From positions 1,543,315 to 1,607,314 of the forward strand of contig NZ_CP122954.1 in the NCBI RefSeq assembly GCF_030323545.1: a stretch of 64,000 nucleotides of DNA, in the 5' to 3' direction. Each line of letters begins with the position of its first letter. Position 1 is the first letter of the stretch. The notes beneath the pieces were generated by a model. It had not been told where the DNA came from. It saw nothing but the letters and a program-made list of their open reading frames with translations, and made no database searches. Shown here piece after piece: positions 26,953-35,816 of this stretch. This DNA is from Helicobacter pylori. Lineage in GTDB: Bacteria > Campylobacterota > Campylobacteria > Campylobacterales > Helicobacteraceae. Both the position numbers and the translations under genes were made by a program.

Positions 26953-29805
26953 TCAAACCCATAATTTTTCAAGCAGTCTTTTATGAGCGTAAATAATGCC
27001 CGCTTGTATCTTAAAATGGGGGGCTTGAGTTTGCAAAAACGTAGCGTAATGAGACACTTGAGCCTTGTGGCTTTGCTGGTAATTTTGAGAGCTTTTATAA
27101 TCTAAAACATACAAATTTTGCCCCTTATCCCACAATAAAACATCAATCCTAGATACAACTCCTTCAAATAAAAAAGCCGCTTCACCCTTTAGGGCCAAAT
27201 TTTTAAAAAGAGCTTGTATCTCTGCATCGTTTTCAAAAAGCTCTAAACTTTCTTCTAACGCTTGGTGATCCAAACCATAAAAACCATGATGGTAGTTTAA
27301 ATATTCTAAAACGCTTTTTTTAGGAATATTATAAGCGTATTGGTATTCTAACCCCTTGTGCAAGGCGATACCAAAGTTGATCGCTTCCTGGTCGTTATTC
27401 TTTTCATAATCGCTATCTGGCTCTTCTTCTATCTCTTGGACTTGCTCGCCATAGGCATGGGGTTTGATTACAACGCTTGCGATTAAAGGCTCTTTTTGAG
27501 GAGAAATAACCGGTGCGATTTCCCCCTCTTCTAAAGGCGCAAGATCCAATTTTTCGCGCATTCCTTTGTTTTCGCTTTCTTTTTGGTCTTTTTTTTGGCC
27601 TTTGTCTTTAGCCACGACAACCAGCCCTAACTCAGCCCTAGTGAATGCGACATAATACTTATTGGTTTCTTCACTCTCTTTAGCCGCTTCTTCTTTGTCT
27701 AAAGCCCTAGCGTAATCTTTATCCACCATCTCACGATTTTTCATCCTGTAATAAAGGCGAAGAAGCTCTGTGCCATTATATTCTTCAAGGAATTGATTGG
27801 AGTTATTGGATTTAGGCTTGCCCAAGCGTTCGCACACGATCACATAAGGGAATTGCATGCCTTTAGATTTATGGATGGTCATGATTTGAGCGCCTTTTAA
27901 ATTGAAAGAAGCAATCTTTTTAGCCTCTAATTTTTCTAAAAATCCATCAGCGTCTTCGCACCCAACCGCCAACTCCAAGCAGATTTGTGCGCACTCTCCA
28001 TAAAGCTCAAACAATTCCATCACCTTCCACACAAAGCCCGCCACGCTCTCTTTTTTGGGGTTGAAACCAGCTAAAGCGATCGCATCATCATGCAAATATC
28101 CAGCGAGTTTTAAAACGCTGTGCTTATAAAAGGGCTTGTAAGGTTCTTCAGCTAGAGCGTATTTTAAAGCGTTCTTAATGATTTTAGATTCTACAAATTG
28201 AGACAATTTAGCGCTAGATTCCGTGCTTGGGCGAATGGCGCTCAAATGCTCTTGCAAATAATTTTTGATTTCTAAAGCGTCATCATTAGTGGCACATAAA
28301 ATGGTAATGTCTTTAGGCTCAATACGATGCTCTAAAAGGTTTTTAGCTTCTTGCAAGATTTGTTCTAACAACAATTCTCTTCCATCAGCCACTAAAGAAA
28401 CTTTCACATAGCCGTCTGTAGCATGTTTATTACTGGAAGCTTTAGGGTATTTTTGATCCAAATAAGCGGTGGGGGAATCTTGATAAGCCTTTTTAAAAAT
28501 GGTATTCACATAATTAATAATCAAAGGCGAACTGCGGTGGTTGAATTGTAAATTATCGTGGTAAAAATCCTTAGAAACGCTTTCAAACAAGGAGCTAAAA
28601 CTCCCCCTAAAGGCATAAATGCTCTGTTTGACATCGCCCACAAAAAACACGCTCCTATTCCATTTAGCTTGCCCTATCCCGGCTTTAATCTCATCAATAA
28701 AAGGGGCTAAAATCTTATAATCGTTCAAGCTCGTGTCTTGAAATTCATCAATCAAAATGTGCACGATCTTGCTGTCCAATCTGAAATAAAAAAACTCCGC
28801 TGGCATTTCTTCATAACCATTCAATAAGGCATGGACTTTATCTTTAATCGCATCAAAATCCAGGGCTTGGATTTTAGAAGTGGCTTTATCATAAAGCTGG
28901 ATGAATTTAGGGAATTTTTTAAACAATGCACTTTCTCTGGCTTCATAATAGCGTTTTAGATCGTTTTCAATTTCTTCGCATTCGCTCTCTAAAGTGGGGA
29001 TTTCATCTTTGAATTTTTTGAAATAGCGGTATTCGCCCTTTTTTTTAAGCCAGGTTAAAGAGCTGTTTAAAAATCCCCTAAAATCATCGCATTTAATGGC
29101 TGTTTTAGCCTCATTTGATGCTGTTTCTATGTTTTGAATTTGTTGGTTTAAGCTTCTTAGTTTTTCTAAAAACCTCTCTTCATCAAATACAGGATCTTTC
29201 TTATTGGGATCAAATAAATAGAGCTTGTTTTTTAAAAAACGCAACCGCTCTAAAATAGAATCGCTTGTGTAACTATCATGGCTTAAGCATTGAGCGATAA
29301 AAACGCTCAATTCCTCAAGCTGTTCATTATTTAAAGCGCTCAAAAAACTCTCATTGAGCTGTTGCTGGTGCGCTTTTGTGTCTTCATTGACTTCAAAATT
29401 CGCGCTCAACCCCACAAACCAGCAAAATTTCCTTAAAATGCTTTGGAAAAACGCATCAATGGTGCTGATTCTAATTTCGGCGTTTAAAAAGCGTTGGTAG
29501 ATTTCTTGAGCCCTATTTTGCACAAAACTAGGGTCTAAATGGTATTTTTCTTCTAATTCTTTTAGGATATTTTGGGATTTTTCTTTTTCTTTTTCATCTT
29601 CAAGATTTTCTTTTTGCAAGATTTTTAAATAGTCTAAAATGCGCTCTTTCATTTCGGCGGTGGCTTTTTTGGTGAAAGTGAGCGTTAAAATCTCGCTAGG
29701 ATTAGCCCCCTTAAACAATAGGGCCAAAAACCGCACGCTCAAAGCGAAAGTCTTCCCGCTTCCTGCTGAAGCTTTTAAAGCCATGCATTGTCTTTTTGTA
29801 TCCAT
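26953..29805 (-). CDS. addA: AddA helicase-nuclease (RecBCD-type end resection)
   Basis: A 950-residue UvrD-like SF1 helicase fused to a C-terminal PD-(D/E)XK nuclease. Walker A is ASAGSGKTFAL at residues 13-23. Later motifs include LIDEFQDTS (Walker B), VGDVKQSIYAFRG, and MTIHKSKGMQFPYV. The nuclease core is VLDYKSSQ near residue 907. With AddB it resects double-strand breaks for recombination and natural transformation. It corresponds to HP1553. It diverges from rpsB. Confidence 0.92.
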   Translation of the reverse strand: MDTKRQCMALKASAGSGKTFALSVRFLALLFKGANPSEILTLTFTKKATAEMKERILDYLKILQKENLEDEKEKEKSQNILKELEEKYHLDPSFVQNRAQEIYQRFLNAEIRISTIDAFFQSILRKFCWFVGLSANFEVNEDTKAHQQQLNESFLSALNNEQLEELSVFIAQCLSHDSYTSDSILERLRFLKNKLYLFDPNKKDPVFDEERFLEKLRSLNQQIQNIETASNEAKTAIKCDDFRGFLNSSLTWLKKKGEYRYFKKFKDEIPTLESECEEIENDLKRYYEARESALFKKFPKFIQLYDKATSKIQALDFDAIKDKVHALLNGYEEMPAEFFYFRLDSKIVHILIDEFQDTSLNDYKILAPFIDEIKAGIGQAKWNRSVFFVGDVKQSIYAFRGSFSSLFESVSKDFYHDNLQFNHRSSPLIINYVNTIFKKAYQDSPTAYLDQKYPKASSNKHATDGYVKVSLVADGRELLLEQILQEAKNLLEHRIEPKDITILCATNDDALEIKNYLQEHLSAIRPSTESSAKLSQFVESKIIKNALKYALAEEPYKPFYKHSVLKLAGYLHDDAIALAGFNPKKESVAGFVWKVMELFELYGECAQICLELAVGCEDADGFLEKLEAKKIASFNLKGAQIMTIHKSKGMQFPYVIVCERLGKPKSNNSNQFLEEYNGTELLRLYYRMKNREMVDKDYARALDKEEAAKESEETNKYYVAFTRAELGLVVVAKDKGQKKDQKESENKGMREKLDLAPLEEGEIAPVISPQKEPLIASVVIKPHAYGEQVQEIEEEPDSDYEKNNDQEAINFGIALHKGLEYQYAYNIPKKSVLEYLNYHHGFYGLDHQALEESLELFENDAEIQALFKNLALKGEAAFLFEGVVSRIDVLLWDKGQNLYVLDYKSSQNYQQSHKAQVSHYATFLQTQAPHFKIQAGIIYAHKRLLEKLWV

Positions 29806-29888
29806 TAGATCTATCCTAAAATTCTGTTTTGTCTTTATTATAACCTAAAAGCCTTTTTTACTTAAGCTAAAAAACCCTAATCTTTTGC

Positions 29889-29894
29889 TATAAT
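29889..29894 (+). promoter_or_regulatory. extended -10 promoter of rpsB-tsf
   Basis: TGCTATAAT gives a perfect -10 hexamer (TATAAT, 29889-29894) with the extended TGN element, in the gap upstream of rpsB. It implies a leader of roughly 155 nt before the rpsB ATG at 30056. Confidence 0.65.
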
Positions 29895-29984
29895 CATAGG
29901 GTTTTGTCGTTTTTCTATCATTTTATAGGGATCAAAGGCAAAGACAGCGTCAAATTCACACATGCTAATCCTTGTATTTAGGTG

Positions 29985-30003
29985 TTCTTAAGAAACTTAA
30001 GAA
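29985..30003 (+). promoter_or_regulatory. hairpin in the rpsB mRNA leader
   Basis: TTCTTAAG (29985-29992) and CTTAAGAA (29996-30003) form a perfect 8-bp stem with a 3-nt loop in the long leader between the promoter and rpsB. S2 is a known autoregulator in other bacteria, so this could be part of a leader control element. That is inference only. Confidence 0.35.
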
Positions 30004-30055
30004 TCAAATGAGCATGGAGGAAGAGAACCAAAATAACTTTAAGGAGAATATTCTC

Positions 30056-30850
30056 ATGGTAACCATGAAAGATTTATTAGAATGCGGTGTGCATTTTGGA
30101 CACCAAACAAGGCGTTGGAACCCTAAAACCAAGAAATTCATTTTTGGCGTTAGGAAAAATATCCATATTATTGATTTGCAAAAAACTTTGCGCTATTTTA
30201 GATACACTTATAATATCGTGTGCGATGCGAGCGCTCAAGGCAAGAGCATCATGTTTGTAGGCACTAAAAAACAAGCCAATGAGACTTTGAAAGAATTTGC
30301 TGAAAGCATTCAAGTCCCTTATGTCAATTACCGCTGGCTTGGTGGCATGCTGACTAATTTTAGCACCATTAGAAAATCGGTGAGGAAATTAGAAATCATT
30401 GAAGAAATGGAAAATAGCGGTCAAATTGATTTATTGACTAAAAAAGAAAAACTCATGATTTTAAGGAAAAAAGAAAAGCTGGATAAATATCTTGGTGGGG
30501 TGCGCCACATGAAAAAAATCCCTGATATGATTTTTGTGATTGATGTGGCTAAAGAAAAAATCGCTGTCGCTGAAGCAAGAAAACTCCATATCCCTATCGT
30601 GGCTCCCTTAGACACTAACTGCGATCCTGATTTAGTGGATTACCCCATTCCTGGAAATGACGATGCGATCCGCTCTATTAGGCTATTTTGTAAAGAAATG
30701 AGCGAAGCGATTTTAGAGGGGCGAGAACTCATGCAAGAAGAAATCGTCCATGCGGATGAAAATAGCGAAGAGATAGAGTATGTGAGCAATGAAGAAAAAG
30801 AAGAAATGCTCGCTGAAATCCAAAAAGAAATCACTCAAGGAGCCGAATAA
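30056..30850 (+). CDS. rpsB: 30S ribosomal protein S2
   Basis: A 264-residue S2 protein. The opening [20 protein letters not shown] is the universal S2 start, and [19 protein letters not shown] the C-terminal signature. The frame is open from 29972. ATG 30056 has AAGGAG 9 bp before it and gives the family N-terminus. The 1-bp overlap with the tsf start (TAATG) ties the two genes together. Confidence 0.97.
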   Translation: MVTMKDLLECGVHFGHQTRRWNPKTKKFIFGVRKNIHIIDLQKTLRYFRYTYNIVCDASAQGKSIMFVGTKKQANETLKEFAESIQVPYVNYRWLGGMLTNFSTIRKSVRKLEIIEEMENSGQIDLLTKKEKLMILRKKEKLDKYLGGVRHMKKIPDMIFVIDVAKEKIAVAEARKLHIPIVAPLDTNCDPDLVDYPIPGNDDAIRSIRLFCKEMSEAILEGRELMQEEIVHADENSEEIEYVSNEEKEEMLAEIQKEITQGAE

Positions 30851-31917
30851 TGTCAGGAATTAGCGCTCAATTAGTCAAAAAATTAAGAGACTTAACCGAT
30901 GCGGGCATGATGGATTGCAAAAAAGCCCTTGTAGAAGTGGCTGGGGATTTGCAAAAGGCTATTGATTTCTTGCGCGAAAAAGGCTTGAGTAAAGCCGCTA
31001 AAAAGGCCGATAGGATCGCTGCTGAGGGCGTTATCGCTTTAGAAGTAGCGCCTGATTTTAAAAGTGCGATGATGGTAGAAATCAATAGCGAAACGGATTT
31101 TGTGGCTAAAAATGAGGGCTTTAAGGAATTGGTTAAAAAAACTTTAGAAACGATCAAAGCCCACAATATTCATACCACAGAAGAACTGCTTAAAAGCCCG
31201 TTAGACAACAAGCCTTTTGAAGAATATTTGCACTCTCAAATCGCTGTGATTGGTGAAAACATTCTAGTGAGAAAAATCGCTCATTTAAAAGCCCCTAGCT
31301 CTCATATCATCAACGGCTATGCGCATTCGAACGCCAGAGTGGGCGTGTTAATCGGTATAAAATACGATAATGAAAAAAACGCTCCAAAAGTAATTGAACT
31401 GGCCCGAAACATCGCTATGCATGCCGCAGCGATGAAACCTCAAGTATTAGACAGCAAAGACTTTAGCCTTGATTTTGTCAAAAAAGAAACTTTAGCCTTG
31501 ATCGCTGAAATTGAAAAAGACAATGAAGAAGCTAAACGCTTGGGCAAACCTTTAAAAAACATTCCTACTTTTGGGAGCCGCATTGAATTGAGCGATGAAG
31601 TTTTAGCACACCAAAAGAAAGCCTTTGAAGACGAATTAAAAGCGCAAGGCAAGCCTGAAAAAATCTGGGATAAAATCGTTCCTGGAAAAATGGAAAGATT
31701 CATCGCTGACAACACCCTTATTGATCAACGCCTGACCCTTTTAGGGCAATTCTATGTCATGGACGATAAAAAGACTATCGCTCAAGTGGTTGCTGATTGC
31801 TCCAAAGAGTGGGATGACAATTTAGAAATCACTGAGTATACGCGTTTTGAATTGGGCGAAGGCATTGAGAAAAAGGCAGAAAATTTCGCTGAAGAAGTAG
31901 CTTTACAAATGAAATAG
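30850..31917 (+). CDS. tsf: translation elongation factor Ts
   Basis: A 355-residue guanine-nucleotide exchange factor for EF-Tu. The N-terminal UBA-like region (LVKKLRDLTDAGMMDCKKAL) and the TDFVAKNEGF motif at about residue 80 are diagnostic. The C-terminal dimerisation part is longer than in E. coli (283), as in other campylobacterota. It is co-transcribed with rpsB. In strain 26695, ftsI lies next to it, whereas here a restriction island begins 57 bp downstream. Confidence 0.96.
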   Translation: MSGISAQLVKKLRDLTDAGMMDCKKALVEVAGDLQKAIDFLREKGLSKAAKKADRIAAEGVIALEVAPDFKSAMMVEINSETDFVAKNEGFKELVKKTLETIKAHNIHTTEELLKSPLDNKPFEEYLHSQIAVIGENILVRKIAHLKAPSSHIINGYAHSNARVGVLIGIKYDNEKNAPKVIELARNIAMHAAAMKPQVLDSKDFSLDFVKKETLALIAEIEKDNEEAKRLGKPLKNIPTFGSRIELSDEVLAHQKKAFEDELKAQGKPEKIWDKIVPGKMERFIADNTLIDQRLTLLGQFYVMDDKKTIAQVVADCSKEWDDNLEITEYTRFELGEGIEKKAENFAEEVALQMK

Positions 31918-31973
31918 GGTTTTAAAGCGCGTTTTTCGTGCTTAAAAACTAACTTTAACCATCAATAAACTAC

Positions 31974-33340
31974 ATGCCTTACAGACTAGAAAAAGACTTC
32001 CAAGACTTAATCGCTAGTAACAACAACATTCAAAAAGACATTTGCTCTGTTTTAGAAATGGATTATAAGGATTTTAAGTTGTTAAGAGAGAACGCTTACA
32101 TCAATGGCATTACAGCAGACTTCACGCTTTTTGAAAAAAATAAAGTTAGGGCTATCATAGAGTGTAAGGGTGGAGCTATCGGGGTGAGCGAATATGCGCG
32201 TGGTATCGGTCAAATTTTTCAATACGAATATTTTTTTGAAAACCATCTAAGCCTTAAAAATTATGCATTTTGCCAAAATTTTAATAGCGTGTTGGTTTTT
32301 CCTGAAAGCGTGTTGAAAAACAACGATTTTAATGTGGGGCTTTTCAAGTACCCTAAAAGCAAGAAAATTTTAGAAATCAATTCGCACAATTTAGCCGTTA
32401 GATGCATTAATGATAGCGAATGAAAAATTAAGGGAGATAAAACACAGGGATTTTAAAGTGATCTCGCCCTATTATGCGCATGATATTAGATTTTTTGAAG
32501 CGTGTTTCTTGCTCCAAGTTTTAGCCATTTTTAAATTTAAACCACCCAAGCAGAAATCCCAAACATCTTTAGTGTTTGGGATGAATGCCGCTAACTTGTA
32601 GTATAATACCCCCATACATTTGTATCTAGCACAGGAAGTGCGCGAAGTTACGCCTTTGGAGATATGATGTGTGAGACCTGTAGGGAATGCGTTGGAGCTC
32701 AAACTCTGTAAAATCCCTATGATTAGGGACACAGAGTGAGAACCAAACTTTCCCTATGGGCAACATCAGCCTAGGAAGCCCAATCGCTTTAGCGTTTGGG
32801 TGCTTCACAAACAAATTAGTGCATCGTAAAAACATAGAAGAAACGATTTTAAAAAAGACCAATTCGCTTAATAATGGTAATTGGCGCAATGTCTTTATCA
32901 CGCTATCCACATTGGGTTTCATTGATAGCCAAAATTATCCTACAAGCATAGGTTTAAACTTTGTGAATATGAGTTATAGCGAATTTCTTGTGATGGTTTT
33001 TGAAAGCTATATCAAACCTTACTGCATTGAAATTTTTAAACTTGTAGAAAATGATACGCTTAATTTAAAAAATAACGAAATAGCAGAACGCATTAGAGCG
33101 AATTTTAACAACCATGAAGTCTTGTTTTTGACTGAGTCCAATTTAAGATACATTTCATCATGGCTTAATATCGCAAAAGATGATTTTGCTTTTTTTGATT
33201 CCACTAAAAGACTAGTGCAAAGGCAATTGATTTTTAACCCTTTTATCAGCAATAAAGAAAGTTTTATTAAACATATTGAAAAACATTCACTTTTTAATAA
33301 GTATAAAGAAAGATATAAGGAAATTTTAAATGGTATATAA
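31974..33340 (+). pseudogene. type II restriction endonuclease gene, frameshifted and interrupted by an IS605-like element
   Basis: Three fragments make one nuclease of about 365 residues. The first (31974-32423) holds a PD-(D/E)XK-like core (ADFTLFEKNKVRAIIECKGG at about residues 43-62). A one-base shift near 32410-32423 moves the frame to the second piece (EKLREIKHRDFKV), which ends at FKFK. There a 268-bp element (32541-32808) intervenes, and the third piece resumes NKLVHRKNIEET and ends at 33340. Removing exactly 32541-32808 restores the frame. The end overlaps the cytosine methylase start by 11 bp. Specificity is unknown. The gene is almost surely inactive. Confidence 0.75.
32541..32808 (+). 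mobile_element. 268-bp IS605-like MITE/decayed element (both ends, no transposase)
   Basis: The insert follows TTTAA (32536-32540), the target type known for IS605, and ends in TTCAC. Near its left end is a perfect 10-bp hairpin (ATCCCAAACA at 32556-32565, TGTTTGGGAT at 32573-32582). Near its right end is an imperfect hairpin (GAAGCCCAATCGC at 32775-32787 with GCGTTTGGG and GCTTC to 32806). Such subterminal palindromes without terminal inverted repeats are the hallmark of the IS200/IS605 family. No tnpA or tnpB is left. A TATAAT at 32602-32607 could still start transcription towards the right end. Deleting it restores the interrupted reading frame, which fixes the borders. Confidence 0.75.
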
Positions 33341-33980
33341 TGTTTGTGAATTTTTTGTGGGAGCGGGCGGTTCGCATTTAGGTTTTATCCAACAAGGTTT
33401 TAAAACGCTCTATGTTAATGATATAGATAAAGACGCCCTAAAAACTTTACTCCATAACAATAAAGAACTAAAAGATGCCATCATCGATCAAACAAGCATT
33501 ACAGAAATTGACCCTAAACATTTGCAAACACAGATAAAACAAGAGATTGATGTGATTTTTGCTGGCATTGTGTGCAAGAGTTTTTCCTTAGCTGGGGAGC
33601 GCTCACCCAATGACAAACGCAATTATTTTTACCGCTACTATTTAGAAATAATCAAAGCCCTAAGACCAAAAATCAGCATTACAGAAAATGTCAAAGGCAT
33701 GCTAAACGCTAAAATTTTGCCACAAAATTCAGACCCTAAAATTTTACAAGAAGTGGATATTTTATACCAAGAGTTAGAAAACTATAAGGGCAAAAAAGCA
33801 GAGTTAAGAAAAAAGAATTCTATCACTAAGGAATTTGAAAATTACGGCTTAAATTTACGCCAAAAGAAACAAAACTTGCAAAAGAAACTCAATGATTTAA
33901 TGCATGGCGTCGTAGATGACATTTTAAAAATTTATGAAGAATTAGGCTATCGTGTAGAGCTTAAAGTCTTAATATGCTAA
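33330..33980 (+). pseudogene. C5-cytosine DNA methyltransferase, truncated
   Basis: 216 residues cover only the first half of a C5 methylase. Motif I is FVGAGGSHLGF (residues 8-18), motif IV holds the catalytic cysteine as GIVCKSFS (an unusual form of GGPPCQGFS) and motif VI is ENVKGM. The frame stops at 33980 just after YRVELKV, before motif VIII and the target-recognition domain, which together normally add over 100 residues. The stop coincides with the 3' end of the opposing nuclease gene (33977), which marks a deletion or recombination junction. It pairs with the broken upstream nuclease gene and is presumably inactive. Confidence 0.8.
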
Positions 33981-34708
33981 TGAGTGAGCGTTTTCAAAAA
34001 TTCCAAGACATTCCGCTCTCTTAAAATGTGGTTGGGTGAAAAGAAGCTTTCAATCTGGTGGTGGTTAGAAAATTCCTTTTTATGCTCATAAGCTTTTCTG
34101 ATGTAGGGGGCAAACCCAAAAGGGTTTTCTAAATCCTTTAAGGCGTTTTTCAAACTTTCTTCATCTTTATCTAAAGTATCAAAATACTTGAGTAAGACCT
34201 CTCTGGTTTCATAACTCAAAATATCTGAGCCTTTAAAAAAAGTGATGTCTGCATTAGCGACTCCATATAGATAAATCGCATTGGGTTTAGGCAGGTTTGA
34301 ATTCCACATGGGGCGAGATGTTTGAAGGTTTTTTTCACCCTTATCGTTTTTAGAAAACTTGATTTCAATTCCTACCACATGATCAAAAATAAAAACCAAA
34401 AAATCAGGGTAATTTTGTGAGCCAAAAGGCTGGTATAAAAAATGGCTTGTAAGGTTTGAAAAAGGGTTTTTAAGGGTGTGTGGGTGGTTTTTTTCTAAAA
34501 CTTGCTTTTTGAGTTGGTTAAAAGTGGTTTTGATTTCTTTATTAGGCTTTTCTTCAATATGGCTTAATCTTTCTGTTAAATCGCCGTTGATTTCGCTAAA
34601 GTGTTTTTTTAATTCATTCCTAAATTGGTTTTCAAACTGCTCCCCTGTGCTAGAACTTGCAAAAAACTTTCTTTTATTGGTAATTTCTTGGAACACTTTT
34701 TCAAGCAT
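33977..34708 (-). CDS. type II restriction endonuclease (predicted)
   Basis: A 243-residue protein encoded directly after an adenine methylase with an 8-bp overlap, the usual layout of a type II pair. A PD-(D/E)XK-like core is visible as NYPDFLVFIFDHVVGIEIKFSKN around residues 118-140, where Asp and the Glu-x-Lys would bind metal. The first 100 residues are helical and charged. I do not recognise the sequence specificity. It is intact. Without its methylase it would be toxic, so the neighbouring methylase should be active. Confidence 0.75.
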   Translation of the reverse strand: MLEKVFQEITNKRKFFASSSTGEQFENQFRNELKKHFSEINGDLTERLSHIEEKPNKEIKTTFNQLKKQVLEKNHPHTLKNPFSNLTSHFLYQPFGSQNYPDFLVFIFDHVVGIEIKFSKNDKGEKNLQTSRPMWNSNLPKPNAIYLYGVANADITFFKGSDILSYETREVLLKYFDTLDKDEESLKNALKDLENPFGFAPYIRKAYEHKKEFSNHHQIESFFSPNHILRERNVLEFLKTLTH

Positions 34709-35597
34709 GCATTTCCTTTAATTTGCAATATTCTTCCACAAAATCATAAGTAGAAAACCCTAAAACTTGCGTGTTTTTATGAGCGAGTTTGTTGAAATCA
34801 ATTTTATGGATAATCATTAAAGCTTCTTTAGAATGGGCTTTGATGAAAAAATATTGTCGGTTTTTAATCAGTAAATTTGCATTAGTGATCTTTTCGTTGT
34901 AGTCATAAAAGCCTTGTCTCACCACCGCAAAATCCCATTGGTATTTTTCTTTGTTGAAATATTTAAGGGTGTGTGGCGTGTTGTTATGAATGTAAGTGAT
35001 AAAATCATTATGGCGGATTTTGGGGGGTGCAATGATGCGCTCGTCTTTAAGATTTAGGGCGATATTTTTATGCATATAGATTTGAAAAACGCATTTCACA
35101 TCATAGGGCCGTTCATTAAAAATAAAAGCGTTTTTTTCTAAATCAGCGTTTAAAACCAATTTTGCACGCTTATCAATGTGTTTTTGAATGGAATAGCGTT
35201 TGAATAAATTAGGCAAAATAAACGCTACAATAGGTGCTTCGTTTAAAGATTTGTTTAAAAAATCTAGAGCTAATTTCCCTCTATGCCCAAAAGGAGGGTT
35301 GCCAATAATAATACGCTTTTTGTTAAACTCAATCAATTCCAACAGATAATCTTTTTTTTGAATGCCTTGAGCTTTAGGGGCAATATCAAGGGCGTCCCAA
35401 TCAGCAATCCCTAATCCTTTTAATGCATCAACAAAGCTCCCACTCCCTGCACTTGGCTCTAAAAAATGGAATGCGTTTAAGTCTAGCCCTAGATTTTGAT
35501 TGATGAGATCTTTTAATAAATCCAAACAAAATCGTGCGATTTTGGGGTGGGTGTAAAAAGCGTCTAAATTCTTTTGCAAGATAGTATTACTAACCAT
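34701..35597 (-). CDS. N6-adenine DNA methyltransferase (type II)
   Basis: A 298-residue methylase. Motif I (S-adenosylmethionine binding) is FLEPSAGSGSFVDAL at about residues 44-58. The catalytic motif IV is NPPF (IIIGNPPFGHRGK, about residues 97-109), which marks transfer to the adenine N6 position. Motif order I before IV suggests the gamma class. It precedes and overlaps its nuclease gene and follows the small Cys-rich gene by 12 bp, possibly riding on the fbp transcript. Target sequence unknown. Confidence 0.85.
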   Translation of the reverse strand: MVSNTILQKNLDAFYTHPKIARFCLDLLKDLINQNLGLDLNAFHFLEPSAGSGSFVDALKGLGIADWDALDIAPKAQGIQKKDYLLELIEFNKKRIIIGNPPFGHRGKLALDFLNKSLNEAPIVAFILPNLFKRYSIQKHIDKRAKLVLNADLEKNAFIFNERPYDVKCVFQIYMHKNIALNLKDERIIAPPKIRHNDFITYIHNNTPHTLKYFNKEKYQWDFAVVRQGFYDYNEKITNANLLIKNRQYFFIKAHSKEALMIIHKIDFNKLAHKNTQVLGFSTYDFVEEYCKLKEMHA

Positions 35598-35609
35598 TTT
35601 AATCCCATT

Positions 35610-35816
35610 TTAATTGAAATCAAACCCGCCCGCTTCGCCTAAACTCATGCTCTCATAAGCCGCATTTACATAGCTGTTGCGGATCTCGCAATTCAAAACC
35701 TTCTCGCATTTCAAGCAACTCGCTACTTGCTTTTCTTCTTGGCATGCTTGCAATTTCAAAAGAGCGTCATTAAAACGCTCTTCGTATTCTAATTTTTTAG
35801 CGCTATTTGGCATCAT
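35610..35816 (-). CDS. small cysteine-containing protein, function unknown
   Basis: 68 residues with four cysteines (KLQACQEEK, ASCLKCEKVLNC), two of them as CLKC, which could bind a metal. The C-terminus is acidic. The start overlaps the fbp stop by 4 bp (ATGA), so it is co-expressed with fructose bisphosphatase. I recognise it only as a conserved Helicobacter small protein and assign no role. Confidence 0.65.
   Translation of the reverse strand: MMPNSAKKLEYEERFNDALLKLQACQEEKQVASCLKCEKVLNCEIRNSYVNAAYESMSLGEAGGFDFN

Noticed and set aside
32472..32922. Minus-strand frames of 86 and 98 codons across the IS605-like insert
   Set aside because: They cross the borders of the inserted element and oppose the interrupted nuclease frame, with no ribosome site; they are chance frames.
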